Below, piece by piece: positions 6,670-14,712 of a stretch of DNA of 63,633 bases. This stretch comes from Chloroflexota bacterium. GTDB lineage: Bacteria; Chloroflexota; Anaerolineae; Anaerolineales; VGOW01. Numbering within the stretch: position 1 is the stretch's first letter; every line of letters begins with the position of its first letter. The notes under the pieces were generated by a model that saw only the letters and a list, made by a program, of their open reading frames with translations, was not told where the DNA came from and searched no databases. The translations under genes were made by a program, and so were the position numbers. The stretch is from assembly GCA_016875735.1 (NCBI GenBank), contig VGOW01000017.1:1-63633 (forward strand), in the 5' to 3' direction.

Positions 6670-8040
6670 ATGGATTCTCAGAAACGTTTAATCCTGCTCG
6701 CTTCGGCCAGCTCGTACCGCGCCGGCGATTTCGAGAAGGCGGCCAAACGGTTGGGCATCGAAGTGGCGCTGGGCATGGACGTGCCCGCGCCGCTCGCCCA
6801 CACCTATCACTGCTCACTGCCCCTCGATTACCTCGACACTGACCGCTCGTCGCAAGCCATTGCCGAGTGGGCCGAAAAGAATCCGGCGCAGGTCATCCTC
6901 TCCGCCGACGACAGCGCCACCGTGCTCGCCGCCGAAGCCAGCCACGCGCTCGGCCTGCGCCACAACTCGCCCGAAGCCGCCGAAGCCGCGCAAGATAAAT
7001 ACATCATGCGGCAACTCTTCGCCAAAGCGAACGTGCCCTCGCCGAACTTTCGACTCTACTCGCTGAGCGACGACCCTGAAGACATTGCCGACGAATTGAT
7101 GGGGGCGCCGGGGGACACGGGCGGATCAGAATCAAAAAACGATCCGCGTTCATCTCTTCCGATCCGCGTTCATCCGCGCTCCGACTCTTCCCGGCCTCTC
7201 ACGTTCCCCGTCGTTCTCAAACCGCGCCGACTCTCCGGCTCGCGCGGCGTCATCCGCGCCGACTCGCCGATGGATTTCATCGTCGCCCACAAGCGACTGC
7301 AACCCATTCTCGAAAAAACCGGCGCGAACGATTTTCTTGTCGAAGAATTCATTCCCGGCTTCGAGGTGGCCCTCGAAGGCATTCTTGACAACGGCGTGCT
7401 CAAGGTGCTGGCGCTGTTCGATAAACCCGATCCGCTCGACGGCCCGTACTTCGAAGAGACGATTTATGTCACACCGTCGCGCTTGCCTGCCGAGACTCAG
7501 CAAGCTATCTTCGATTGCGCGGCGAGAGCCGCCGCCGCTCTCGGCCTGCGCGAGGGGCCAGTGCACGCCGAACTGCGGGTGAACGACCTCGGCCCTTCGA
7601 CTTCGCTCAGGGCAAGCCCGGTGATGGTTGAGCTGGCCGGGCGTTCCATCGGCGGGTTGTGTTCGCGCACCCTGCGCTTCGGAACGGATATGTCGTTGGA
7701 GGAGTTGATTCTGCGGCAGGCCTTTGGGATGGAGATCGAGTCGGCGCCCCATGAGAACAGGGCCGGAGGGGTGATGATGATTCCGATTCCGCGCGGCGGG
7801 ATGTTTTTGGGATGCGGCGGAATCGAAGAGGCGATGGCCGTGCCGGGAATCGAGTCCGTCGAGATCACTGCCAAAGTGAATTACCCTATCGTTCCACTGC
7901 CGGAGGGCGATAGTTATCTCGGTTTCATCTTTGCGCGGGGAAGCATGCCCGACGAAGTGGAGGCGGCTCTGCGGGAGGCGCATCGGCGGCTGCGTTTTGA
8001 GATCGCGCCGGAGATTTCGGTGATGGAAGCGAGGCGGTAG
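6670..8040 (+). CDS. ATP-grasp ligase (carboxylate-amine ligase type)
   Basis: An ATP-grasp enzyme of 456 residues that should ligate a carboxylate to an amine via an acylphosphate. The nucleotide-binding lysine region is FPVVLKPRRLSGSRGVIRA, the adenine-side glutamates are in DFLVEEFIPGFEVALEGI, and the metal-binding segment is PVMVELAGRSIGGLCSR. The substrate is unknown. Two stretches look like repeats inserted in frame. One is a hydrophilic linker (GGSESKNDPRSSLPIRVHPR, about residues 147-170) made of tandem GATCCGCGTTCAT units. The other is STSLRASP near residue 312, encoded by a CTTCGACTTCGCTCAGGGCA element. Both fall in loops. Confidence 0.85.
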   Translation: MDSQKRLILLASASSYRAGDFEKAAKRLGIEVALGMDVPAPLAHTYHCSLPLDYLDTDRSSQAIAEWAEKNPAQVILSADDSATVLAAEASHALGLRHNSPEAAEAAQDKYIMRQLFAKANVPSPNFRLYSLSDDPEDIADELMGAPGDTGGSESKNDPRSSLPIRVHPRSDSSRPLTFPVVLKPRRLSGSRGVIRADSPMDFIVAHKRLQPILEKTGANDFLVEEFIPGFEVALEGILDNGVLKVLALFDKPDPLDGPYFEETIYVTPSRLPAETQQAIFDCAARAAAALGLREGPVHAELRVNDLGPSTSLRASPVMVELAGRSIGGLCSRTLRFGTDMSLEELILRQAFGMEIESAPHENRAGGVMMIPIPRGGMFLGCGGIEEAMAVPGIESVEITAKVNYPIVPLPEGDSYLGFIFARGSMPDEVEAALREAHRRLRFEIAPEISVMEARR

Positions 8041-8095
8041 AGAGTCGATCTGCTCTTGGCAGTTTTTCGCTCCGCCGCTATAATGCCTTCACGCC

Positions 8096-8169
8096 GGGCG
8101 GTTAGCTCAGTTGGTTAGAGCGTTGCGTTGACATCGCAAAGGTCGTAGGTTCGAGTCCTATACCGCCCA
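8096..8169 (+). tRNA. tRNA-Val (anticodon GAC)
   Basis: The 74-base cloverleaf has acceptor stem GGGCGGT/ACCGCCC, D-arm TTAGCTCAGTTGGTTAGAGC, anticodon stem TTGCG/CGCAA with loop TTGACAT (anticodon GAC), T-loop TTCGAGT and discriminator A. CCA is not encoded. Confidence 0.95.
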
Positions 8170-8171
8170 CA

Positions 8172-8218
8172 CAATCTCCAATTCTCCAATCAAAAGAGTT
8201 TTGGAGAACTGGAGGAGT
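8172..8218. repeat. Intergenic repeat (CTCCAATTCTCC family)
   Basis: ctccaattctccaa and ttggagaactggag form a long imperfect hairpin just after tRNA-Val. The same family is found at 40460-40506 and, in frame, inside the hdrA fusion at about 28498-28555. Confidence 0.7.
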
Positions 8219-8552
8219 AGAGAATTGAAACGCTATGACCGGGACAAGTATTTGCCCCACGACGCGACAGGGAGCGACGCAACGATTGAGAGCCGTCGCC
8301 GCGTAGAGGCAAAGAAAACCACCCGCGAGCGTGAACCTGAACGTAGGGGCAACCCTCGCGGTTGCCCGCGCAAGTAAGGCCAACGGGCCGGCCCGTTACA
8401 GCCGCAAAGATAGTTTGGTAGTTGCGTAGTCTGGTGGTCGGTTAGTCAATGGATTTGACTATTTGACTCTATGACTACTTGACCACTCGACTAAATTGGG
8501 TGGAACCGCGTGAGTGAAGACTCTCGCCCCATTGTGGGCCGGAGTCTTTTTG
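8218..8552 (+). promoter_or_regulatory. T-box riboswitch controlling thrS
   Basis: The leader carries the T-box antiterminator consensus GGGTGGAACCGCG at 8498-8510. It is followed by a terminator hairpin, GACTC (8519-8523) with GAGTC (8542-8546), then TTTTTG. Upstream, AACGCTATGACCGGGACAAG followed by TA matches the conserved 5' half of Stem I (the GACCGGGANNAGTA signature). A candidate threonine specifier ACC lies at 8335-8337 (GTGAACCTGA). Binding of uncharged tRNA-Thr should favour antitermination. A dispersed palindromic repeat (8343-8375) sits between Stem I and the T-box, where the Stem II region normally lies. The 5' limit is approximate. Confidence 0.85.
8343..8375. repeat. Palindromic repeat within the T-box leader
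   Basis: gtaggggcaaccctcgcggttgccc forms a GGGCAACC/GGTTGCCC stem. It belongs to the same dispersed family as 3347-3426. It lies inside the thrS leader after the presumed specifier loop. Confidence 0.6.
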
Positions 8553-8570
8553 TTTCTGAAGGAGTTCAAA

Positions 8571-10370
8571 ATGTCCAACCAATCGAAAGAACGTTACGAG
8601 GAATCCGAATTGTATAAAATCCGTCATTCGTGCGCGCACATCATGGCGCAGGCGGTGATGGAGATGTTCCCCGGACAGGCGCGCATTGCCATCGGCCCGC
8701 CGATTGAGAGCGGCTTTTACTACGATTTCGATCTCCCGCGCCAACTCACGCTCGACGATTTCGAGACGATTGAGAAGCGCATGAGGCAGATCATTTCGGC
8801 CAAGCACCCCTTCGCTCGCAAAGAGGTGAGCGCCGACGAAGCCCGCGCCCAATTCAAGGATCAGCCGTACAAGATCGAGTTGATCGATGGGCTGGACAAA
8901 GGCGGCACGGACGAATACGGCAACCCGATCTCCGAGAAGCCGGTCATTTCGTTTTACACGCACGACACGTTCACCGACTTGTGCCGCGGGCCGCACGTGG
9001 AGCACACGGGCAAGATCAATCCTTCGGCGTTCAAGTTGATGAGCATCGCCGGGGCGTATTGGCGCGGCGACGCCGAGCGCCCGCAGCTTCAGCGCGTGTA
9101 CGGCACGGCATGGAAGACGGCGGACGAACTCAAAGAGTATTTGTGGAAGTTGGAGGAAGCCAAGAAGCGCGACCACCGCAAATTGGGCAAAGACCTCGGC
9201 CTCTTCTACCTCTCCGACGACGTTGGCCCCGGCCTGCCGCTCTTCACCCCCAAAGGCGAGATGCTGCGCTACTTGATGGAGAAATATGTGCGCGACACGC
9301 AGACGAAGTATGGCTACCAACACGTTTGGACGGGGCATTTGGTGAAAGAGGATCTCTACAGAAAATCGGGGCACTACGACAACTACAAAGACTCGATGTT
9401 CCCGCCGATGGAAGATGAAGGCGTGACCTTCCGCCTCAAGCCCATGAACTGCCCCAGCCACATGACTCTGTTCAAAGAGATGGGCTTGCACTCATACAAA
9501 GAACTGCCTCTGCGCTTCGCCGAGTTCGCCACGCTGTATCGTTACGAGAAGACGGGCGAGCTCAACGGCCTCACCCGCGTGCGCGCCCTCACCCAAGACG
9601 ACTGCCACATCTTTTGCGCGCCGGATCAGATCGAGCAAGAATTCACCCTCTGCCTCAACCTCATCCGCGAAGTGCTGGCGCGATACAAATTCACCGATTA
9701 CAACGTGCGCCTCTCTCTTCGCGGCAGCGAGGGCAAGTATGTGGCCGACGACGAAAAATGGGAGAAGGCCACCGCCGCCCTCAAAGCCGCGCTCGACGCC
9801 AACGGCGTGGACTATGAAGCCGTCGAGGGGGAAGCCGCCTTCTACGGCCCCAAAGCCGACTTCCTCGCCAGAGATGTGATCGGGCGTGAGTGGCAGTTGT
9901 CCACGATTCAAGTGGACTTCATTCAACCGGCGCGGCTCGGCTGCGAGTACATCGGCGAAGACGGCCAACCGCACACGCCCGTGCTTCTGCACCGCGCCGT
10001 CACCGGATCGACGGAACGGTTCCTCGGCGTCCTCATCGAACACTTTGCCGGAGCGTTCCCGGTGTGGCTCTCGCCCGTGCAGGCGATGGTCATCCCGATT
10101 GCCGATCGGCATGTGGGGTACGCCCATCGAGTCGTCCAGCAGCTCAAGGACTCCGGCTTCCGGGTGGAAGTGGACACGCGCAGTGAACGGATGCAGGCGA
10201 AAATTCGCGACGCGCAGATGCAGAAGATTCCATATATGCTCGTCTGCGGCGACAAAGAGGCCGAAGCGGGCGCGGTGGCCGTGCGCCTGCGCTCCGGCGA
10301 AGACCTCAAAGCCAAGCCGTTGGCCGAAGTGATGTCGATGATGTCTACCGCCGTCGAACGCGGAGACTAA
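8571..10370 (+). CDS. thrS: Threonyl-tRNA synthetase (TGS-less form)
   Basis: This cytoplasmic enzyme charges tRNA-Thr. The ATG at 8571 follows a good ribosome-binding site (GAAGGAG). The 599-residue protein begins almost directly with the editing domain (RHSCAHIMAQAV, with the H-x3-H motif at 19-23), so the usual N-terminal TGS domain of about 60 residues is absent. The class II core shows MNCPSHMTLF, LPLRFAEFATLYRYEKTGEL (motif 2) and the anticodon domain near the C-terminus (VVQQLKDSGFRVEVDTRSER). Expression is controlled by the T-box just upstream. Function is secure. Confidence 0.96.
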   Translation: MSNQSKERYEESELYKIRHSCAHIMAQAVMEMFPGQARIAIGPPIESGFYYDFDLPRQLTLDDFETIEKRMRQIISAKHPFARKEVSADEARAQFKDQPYKIELIDGLDKGGTDEYGNPISEKPVISFYTHDTFTDLCRGPHVEHTGKINPSAFKLMSIAGAYWRGDAERPQLQRVYGTAWKTADELKEYLWKLEEAKKRDHRKLGKDLGLFYLSDDVGPGLPLFTPKGEMLRYLMEKYVRDTQTKYGYQHVWTGHLVKEDLYRKSGHYDNYKDSMFPPMEDEGVTFRLKPMNCPSHMTLFKEMGLHSYKELPLRFAEFATLYRYEKTGELNGLTRVRALTQDDCHIFCAPDQIEQEFTLCLNLIREVLARYKFTDYNVRLSLRGSEGKYVADDEKWEKATAALKAALDANGVDYEAVEGEAAFYGPKADFLARDVIGREWQLSTIQVDFIQPARLGCEYIGEDGQPHTPVLLHRAVTGSTERFLGVLIEHFAGAFPVWLSPVQAMVIPIADRHVGYAHRVVQQLKDSGFRVEVDTRSERMQAKIRDAQMQKIPYMLVCGDKEAEAGAVAVRLRSGEDLKAKPLAEVMSMMSTAVERGD

Positions 10371-10400
10371 CCCACAGGACTTGCGCCGTGGAGGCGGATT

Positions 10401-10478
10401 GAAACCACCGATTTCACGGATTACACAGAGTTCGCTCGACTCATCAGTGACATCTGAGTAATCCGTGGTGGCTTTTTC
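10401..10478 (+). terminator. Repeat-derived terminator after thrS
   Basis: CCACC with CACGGATTAC (10405-10424) pairs with GTAATCCGTGGTGG (10458-10471) and is followed by CTTTTTCTT. The arms belong to an intergenic repeat family but also serve as a plausible rho-independent terminator 30 bases past thrS. Confidence 0.6.
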
Positions 10479-10534
10479 TTGACTGCGATCATTCCAGCCT
10501 CGCTTGGGATGCGAACGGAGGATCAGTAGATCAC

Positions 10535-10655
10535 CAAAGCGTCCTGAGCGAAGCGCCGATGCTTTTCGGCGCGAAGTCGAAGGGCGCGGGTTTGCGGTTG
10601 AAGCGCACTCTTCGACTACGGCCTGCTCCGCAGGCCTTCGCTCAGAGTGCTTGTT
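10535..10655. repeat. Double palindromic repeat (CTTCGACT...CGCTCAG family)
   Basis: The 315-bp gap between thrS and the CPBP gene has no gene. After the terminator it carries two neighbouring palindromes: gcgtcctgagcgaagcgccg with ggcgcgaagtcgaagg, and gcactcttcgactacggcc with ggccttcgctcagagtgc. A related unit is inserted in frame in the ATP-grasp gene near 7599. Confidence 0.7.
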
Positions 10656-10685
10656 TCGTGATCTGCTGAAGACGGGTTTTTAGCC

Positions 10686-11573
10686 ATGAACTATCTCGAC
10701 GCTGTGAACGAAGGCAAGAACGAATGGTGGCGATACCTCGCCGCCCTCTTTGTCATCATGACTCTGTGGCTGGTTGTCGGCTCGATGCCCTATTTGGCCC
10801 TCAACGTCATCGTCAGCCTCGACACTGATCCGGCCACGTCCATCGATCCCAACACGGGCGCGATGACCGGCGTCAACCCGCTGTGGCCTTTCCTGGCCCT
10901 CATGATCAGTTTTGTTGCTTTGCTGTTCGGCCTCTATGTCGCCGTGCGATACGTTCACGGGCGGCGGTTTCTCGGCCTCATCACTCCCGCCACAATCAAT
11001 TGGCGGCGAGCGGGCGAGGGCTTGGCGGTATGGTTTCTGTTGGCCGCTGTGCTGGCTGTGTTCGAGGCTTTGCTCCACCCCAGCCGCTATCAGCTCACCT
11101 TCGAGCCGATCCAATTCATCCTCTTCACCGTCGCCGCCATTGCCCTCATTCCCATACAAACGACTGCCGAAGAACTTGTCTTTCGCGGATACCTGTTGCA
11201 GAGCCTCAGCCTCCTCACCCGAAACCGAATCTTTCTCTGCCTCCTCTCCGGCCTGCTCTTCCTTGGCCCGCACTTCGCCAACCCCGAAGTCAGCCAAAGT
11301 CTCCTGCTTCTGCCGCTGTTCTATTTTGCGTTCGGAGTTTTTCTGGCGCACATCTCGCTCAAAGAAAATTCTCTCGAACTGGCCCTCGGCGTTCATGCCG
11401 CCAACAACCTTTTCGCCGCCATCTTCGCCAACTACAAAGGCTCGGCGCTTCCGACGCCATCGCTGTTCACCGCCGTTGAATTCGATCCGCTCTACAATGT
11501 CTTCGGCGCCATTGTGGCAATGGTCGTTTTCTATTTTTGGTTTTACTGGCCGGGCAAGAAGACGGCTGAGTGA
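10686..11573 (+). CDS. CPBP family intramembrane metalloprotease
   Basis: This integral membrane protein belongs to the CAAX protease/bacteriocin-processing (Abi) family. It has 295 residues and about eight hydrophobic segments. The catalytic motifs are in order: EELVFRGYL (E162, E163, R167), a histidine in LGPHFANPE (H196), and HAANN (H237, N241). It has no obvious operon partner. Two tRNA-Ser genes follow. The specific substrate cannot be deduced. Confidence 0.9.
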   Translation: MNYLDAVNEGKNEWWRYLAALFVIMTLWLVVGSMPYLALNVIVSLDTDPATSIDPNTGAMTGVNPLWPFLALMISFVALLFGLYVAVRYVHGRRFLGLITPATINWRRAGEGLAVWFLLAAVLAVFEALLHPSRYQLTFEPIQFILFTVAAIALIPIQTTAEELVFRGYLLQSLSLLTRNRIFLCLLSGLLFLGPHFANPEVSQSLLLLPLFYFAFGVFLAHISLKENSLELALGVHAANNLFAAIFANYKGSALPTPSLFTAVEFDPLYNVFGAIVAMVVFYFWFYWPGKKTAE

Positions 11574-11601
11574 TCGCGGTTGTGGTAAAATGCGAAACGA
11601 G

Positions 11602-11689
11602 GGAGGGATGGCTGAGTGGTCGAAAGCGGCGGTCTTGAAAACCGTTGTGGGGCCTTGCCTCACCGGGGGTTCGAATCCCTCTCCCTCCG
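11602..11689 (+). tRNA. tRNA-Ser (anticodon TGA)
   Basis: The 88-base class II tRNA has acceptor GGAGGGA/TCCCTCC, anticodon loop CTTGAAA (TGA) with stem CGGT/ACCG, a long variable arm (TGGGGCCTTGCCTCA), T-loop TTCGAAT and discriminator G. CCA is not encoded. Confidence 0.95.
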
Positions 11690-11694
11690 CTGGC

Positions 11695-11757
11695 AGCAAT
11701 CAGCGGTTAGCGGTCAGCCATTAGCCTAATCGCTAACTGCCAAACGCTAATCGCTGT
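11695..11757. repeat. Low-complexity repeat (AGCGGTTAGC family)
   Basis: agcggttagcggtcagcc and the opposing ggctaat/cgctaac words fill the spacer between the two tRNA-Ser genes. It is the same family as 808-875. Confidence 0.65.
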
Positions 11758-11760
11758 CTT

Positions 11761-11858
11761 GGGAAGGTGCCGGAGTATGGCTTATCGGGAGCGCCTGCTA
11801 AGTGCTTGTACGGAGCTTCAACTCTGTACCGAGGGTTCAAATCCCTCCCTTCCCGCCA
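11761..11858 (+). tRNA. tRNA-Ser (anticodon GCT), CCA encoded
   Basis: The class II tRNA has acceptor GGGAAGG/CCTTCCC, anticodon loop CTGCTAA (GCT), a long variable arm, T-loop TTCAAAT, discriminator G (11855) and an encoded CCA (11856-11858). A strong terminator follows at once. Confidence 0.93.
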
Positions 11859-11862
11859 CCAA

Positions 11863-11896
11863 CAAAAAGCCCTCACGGTGAGTGGGGGCTTTTTTC
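11863..11896 (+). terminator. Rho-independent terminator after tRNA-Ser
   Basis: AAAAAGCCC, then an inner CTCAC/GTGAG stem, then GGGGGCTTTTTT. The A-run at the left makes it potentially bidirectional. Confidence 0.85.
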
Positions 11897-11967
11897 GTTG
11901 AAGGCTATAACTGCATGAGGGTTGGGTGGTAATGTGGGTGTGTGCGAACGGGAACAACGCGCTGCGT

Positions 11968-13220
11968 ATGAAGAAACGATCATCAATTCTCTTGTGCACA
12001 ATCGGAAGCGCTGGCGATGTGCACCCATTTATTGGCATAGGGCAAGAACTGAAGAATCGCGGTCATCGTGTGGCTCTAATCACCAGCCGGTTCTTTGAGG
12101 CGCACGCCCGTGGCGCAGGCTTGGATTTTTTGGCCTCGGCAGCGCTGAAGATTACCAAACCACCATCCAAAACCCTGATCTCTGGGATCCTGAAGAAGGC
12201 TTCAAGGTCTTTGCGAAGAGCGTAGCACTTCCCATCATCGAGCCAGTCTATGAAATCATTTCTGGCTTTGATCCATCCGAAACAGTGCTTGCCGCGCAGG
12301 GGCAGGTGTTCGGGGCGCATATTGCGCATGAGAAGTTAGGATTCCTATTCATCACGATCCATTTGCAACCCGCCGCTTTTCGGAGCGCCAATGACTTCCC
12401 GTTGTTGCCCTCATGGATGCCTTCACTTCTGAGGCGGGGGCTGTTCAACCTGCTCGACGCTTTGGTGCTGGACAAGTTATTCGCGCCGGAGATCAATAAG
12501 TTTAGAGGCGGCCTAAACATGCCGCCCGTCAAGAAGATATTCGACAGATGGATTCATTCCCCGCAAAAAAACTTGGGTCTGTTTCCTGATTGGTTTGCTC
12601 CTTCCCAGCCCGACTGGCCCCCACAAACACAATTGACCAGCTTCGTCTATTACGACAAACCGAGCAGGCAAAAGGCTCATTCCGGGCGGCTGGAGGAATT
12701 TTTAGATGCCGGCGACGCGCCGATCATCTTTACGCCCGGCACTGCGATGAAGCACGCAAATCAATTCTTTGCAGATTGCATTCAGGCCTGCCAAATGCTC
12801 GGGCGGTGCGGCATTTTGCTGACCCAACACCCAGAACAATTGCCTCGCGAGCTTCCACCGGATATTCAACACTTTGCTTATTTGCCGTTCAGTGTGGCGC
12901 TTCCGCGTGCGGCTGCCCTCGTGCATCATGGCGGCATCGGCACAGTGGCGCAGGCGATTGCCGCGGGCATCCCACAAGTGATCCGTCCTATGGCGCACGA
13001 TCAGCCCGATAACGCCGCCCGCGTGGAGCGATTGGGAATCGGTGTATCTCTAAGCCCGAAAAAATTTAGCGCCGCGTCACTTGCGGAAAAATTGAACGCC
13101 GTGACGGCGTCACAGCAGGTTCGAGATCGCTGCCAAGCCTATGCTCAAAAAATAAACCCCGAGCAATCGCTCGATGAAACCTGCGCGGCCATTGAGGCGT
13201 TTGCGCGCAACCAATCGTAA
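11968..13220 (+). pseudogene. RhlB/UGT-like glycosyltransferase with -1 frameshift
   Basis: A GT1-type nucleotide-sugar glycosyltransferase split into two frames. The first frame (ATG 11968) has the N-terminal GSAGDVHPFIGIGQELKNRG. Likeness jumps to the -1 frame at the T6 run (12126-12131) and continues as GLGSAEDYQTTIQNPDLW to the C-terminal donor-binding part (LVHHGGIGTVAQAIAAG and MAHDQPDNAARVERLGIG). The junction reads T_TTT_TTG, which matches a -1 slippery heptamer. A lost T in a homopolymer or a sequencing error gives the same protein. Length after correction is about 417 residues, normal for the family. The acceptor could be a lipid or sterol-like molecule. Confidence 0.8.
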
Positions 13221-13230
13221 TCTCTATCAT

Positions 13231-14388
13231 TCACCTCTGCGCTTCCTTCGCCTTTCGCCCGTCGCCCGCTGCCGGAAAATACTTCCCGATCTCTTCGGCG
13301 ATGTCGAGCGCGGCCTGAGGCCGGGCGATGCGCCGGGCGTTGGACGCCGCCTCGGCCAACTTCTCCGGGCCGCCTTCGAGCAGCTGCTTCACCGCCGCGG
13401 CCACCCTCTGCGGGCCCGGCGCCCACAGCCCCGCGCCGTTCTCCACTACCCAGCGCACATTGCCATCCTCTTGCCCGGGCAGGGCGCTGCTCAGAATGAT
13501 CGGCAGTCCGGCGTTGACGGCCTCCACAATGGATGACGGCCCGGCTTTGGTCACGATCAGATCGGCGGCGCGCATGAGGTCGGGCATATTGGTCACGAAG
13601 CCGCACACGTGAGTCGGCGCCTCCCATTTCATCGCGCTCAGTTCGGCGCGCAGTTTTTCGTTGCGCCCGCACACCACCGCCATTTGAATGGGCAAGCCGG
13701 TGGCAGCAATGCCGCGCGCGATCTCGCGCAGGGGTCCCATACCCTCGCCGCCGCCCACCACCAGCACGGTGGTGAGCGCCGTTTGCCAGCCAAGCGCGCG
13801 CCGCAGTTCATCTTTGTTTCCCGGCGGCGCGCAAAATTTTTGCGACACGGGCAGGCCGATGACTTTGAGTTTGTGCGCCGGAGCCTTGTGGCGGATGGCT
13901 CGATGGTAGGCGCCTTCGGTGGGGACGATGATCTCGTCCACCTTCGGATAAAACCAAAAGGCATGCGCCGACACTAAATCGGTGACGACGGTGATGAAGG
14001 GCGGGCGGCCTTTGCCCAGCGCGCGCACGGCGGGCATGGTGAGCAACGGATGCACGCTCACGTAAATGTCGGCCGGGTTCTCGCGCACCATTTGGCGGAA
14101 CGACCTGCGCGCATACGGGTACGCCGCCCCATTGAGGGCCCGCGATCTTCGGATTCCGTCGCTGACGTGGAAGCCGGTTCCCCACAACCGAACGCCGCGC
14201 GAGATGATCTTCGGATACCACGCCGGGAATCGGCTGAGGGGATACGGCGTGTATTCCTTGAAAACGTCAACCAGTTTGGCTTCGACCGCGTCGCCGTATT
14301 TGAGGCACAGGGCTTCCTGTATGGCTTCGGCAGAGGCGCGGTGGCCGCCGCCGGTGTCGGACATGAGGAGGAGGATGCGGTGGGGCAT
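13231..14388 (-). CDS. MGDG-synthase-like glycosyltransferase (GT28)
   Basis: A GT28-family enzyme resembling monogalactosyl-diacylglycerol synthase and UgtP, which add sugars to diacylglycerol at the membrane. The N-terminal MSDTGGGHRASAEAIQEAL is the family signature. The C-terminal UDP-sugar-binding domain has LVVGGGEGMGPLREIARG, ADLIVTKAGPSSIVEAVNAG and LPGQEDGNVRWVVENGAG. The length of 385 residues is normal. It converges with the frameshifted glycosyltransferase, with only 10 bases between stops. It probably makes membrane glycolipids. Confidence 0.88.
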   Translation of the reverse strand: MPHRILLLMSDTGGGHRASAEAIQEALCLKYGDAVEAKLVDVFKEYTPYPLSRFPAWYPKIISRGVRLWGTGFHVSDGIRRSRALNGAAYPYARRSFRQMVRENPADIYVSVHPLLTMPAVRALGKGRPPFITVVTDLVSAHAFWFYPKVDEIIVPTEGAYHRAIRHKAPAHKLKVIGLPVSQKFCAPPGNKDELRRALGWQTALTTVLVVGGGEGMGPLREIARGIAATGLPIQMAVVCGRNEKLRAELSAMKWEAPTHVCGFVTNMPDLMRAADLIVTKAGPSSIVEAVNAGLPIILSSALPGQEDGNVRWVVENGAGLWAPGPQRVAAAVKQLLEGGPEKLAEAASNARRIARPQAALDIAEEIGKYFPAAGDGRKAKEAQR

Positions 14389-14424
14389 GGAAGCAAATGA
14401 CGAATGGCGAATGGCGGATAGATG

Positions 14425-14634
14425 TCAGGGATGAGAGAGGGGAGGTAGTTTGGTTTTGAGTCGCTTCTCCAGTTCGCGGCGCGAGAGCATCACGTATCGC
14501 CCGCACGACTCGCATTTGAGGCCGATGTCTGCGCCCAGCCGCGTCACCGTCCATTCGTAGCTGCCGCACGGGTGCGGTTTGCGCAGGCGCACGCGCTCGC
14601 CCATCGCAAATTCCATCGGCGGTTTGGCTAGCAT
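14425..14634 (-). CDS. DUF951 family protein
   Basis: A 69-residue protein with the DUF951 pattern: FAMGERVRLRKPHPCGSYEW, then a zinc-binding pair in GLKCESCGRYVMLSRRELEK. The frame runs further upstream, but ATG 14634 (or 14616) gives the normal start; the extension is low-complexity. The molecular function of the family is unknown. Neighbours do not clarify it. Confidence 0.85.
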   Translation of the reverse strand: MLAKPPMEFAMGERVRLRKPHPCGSYEWTVTRLGADIGLKCESCGRYVMLSRRELEKRLKTKLPPLSHP

Positions 14635-14712
14635 GGGGCGATTATAGCAGAGGGGCGGATGATATAATCGAATGAAGAACGATGAATGATGAAGGATGAA
14701 TAACGGCACAAA

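Noticed and set aside
8219-8383. A minus-strand small open frame overlapping tRNA-Val and the T-box
   Set aside because: It is antisense to a tRNA and a riboswitch and has no recognisable protein features.
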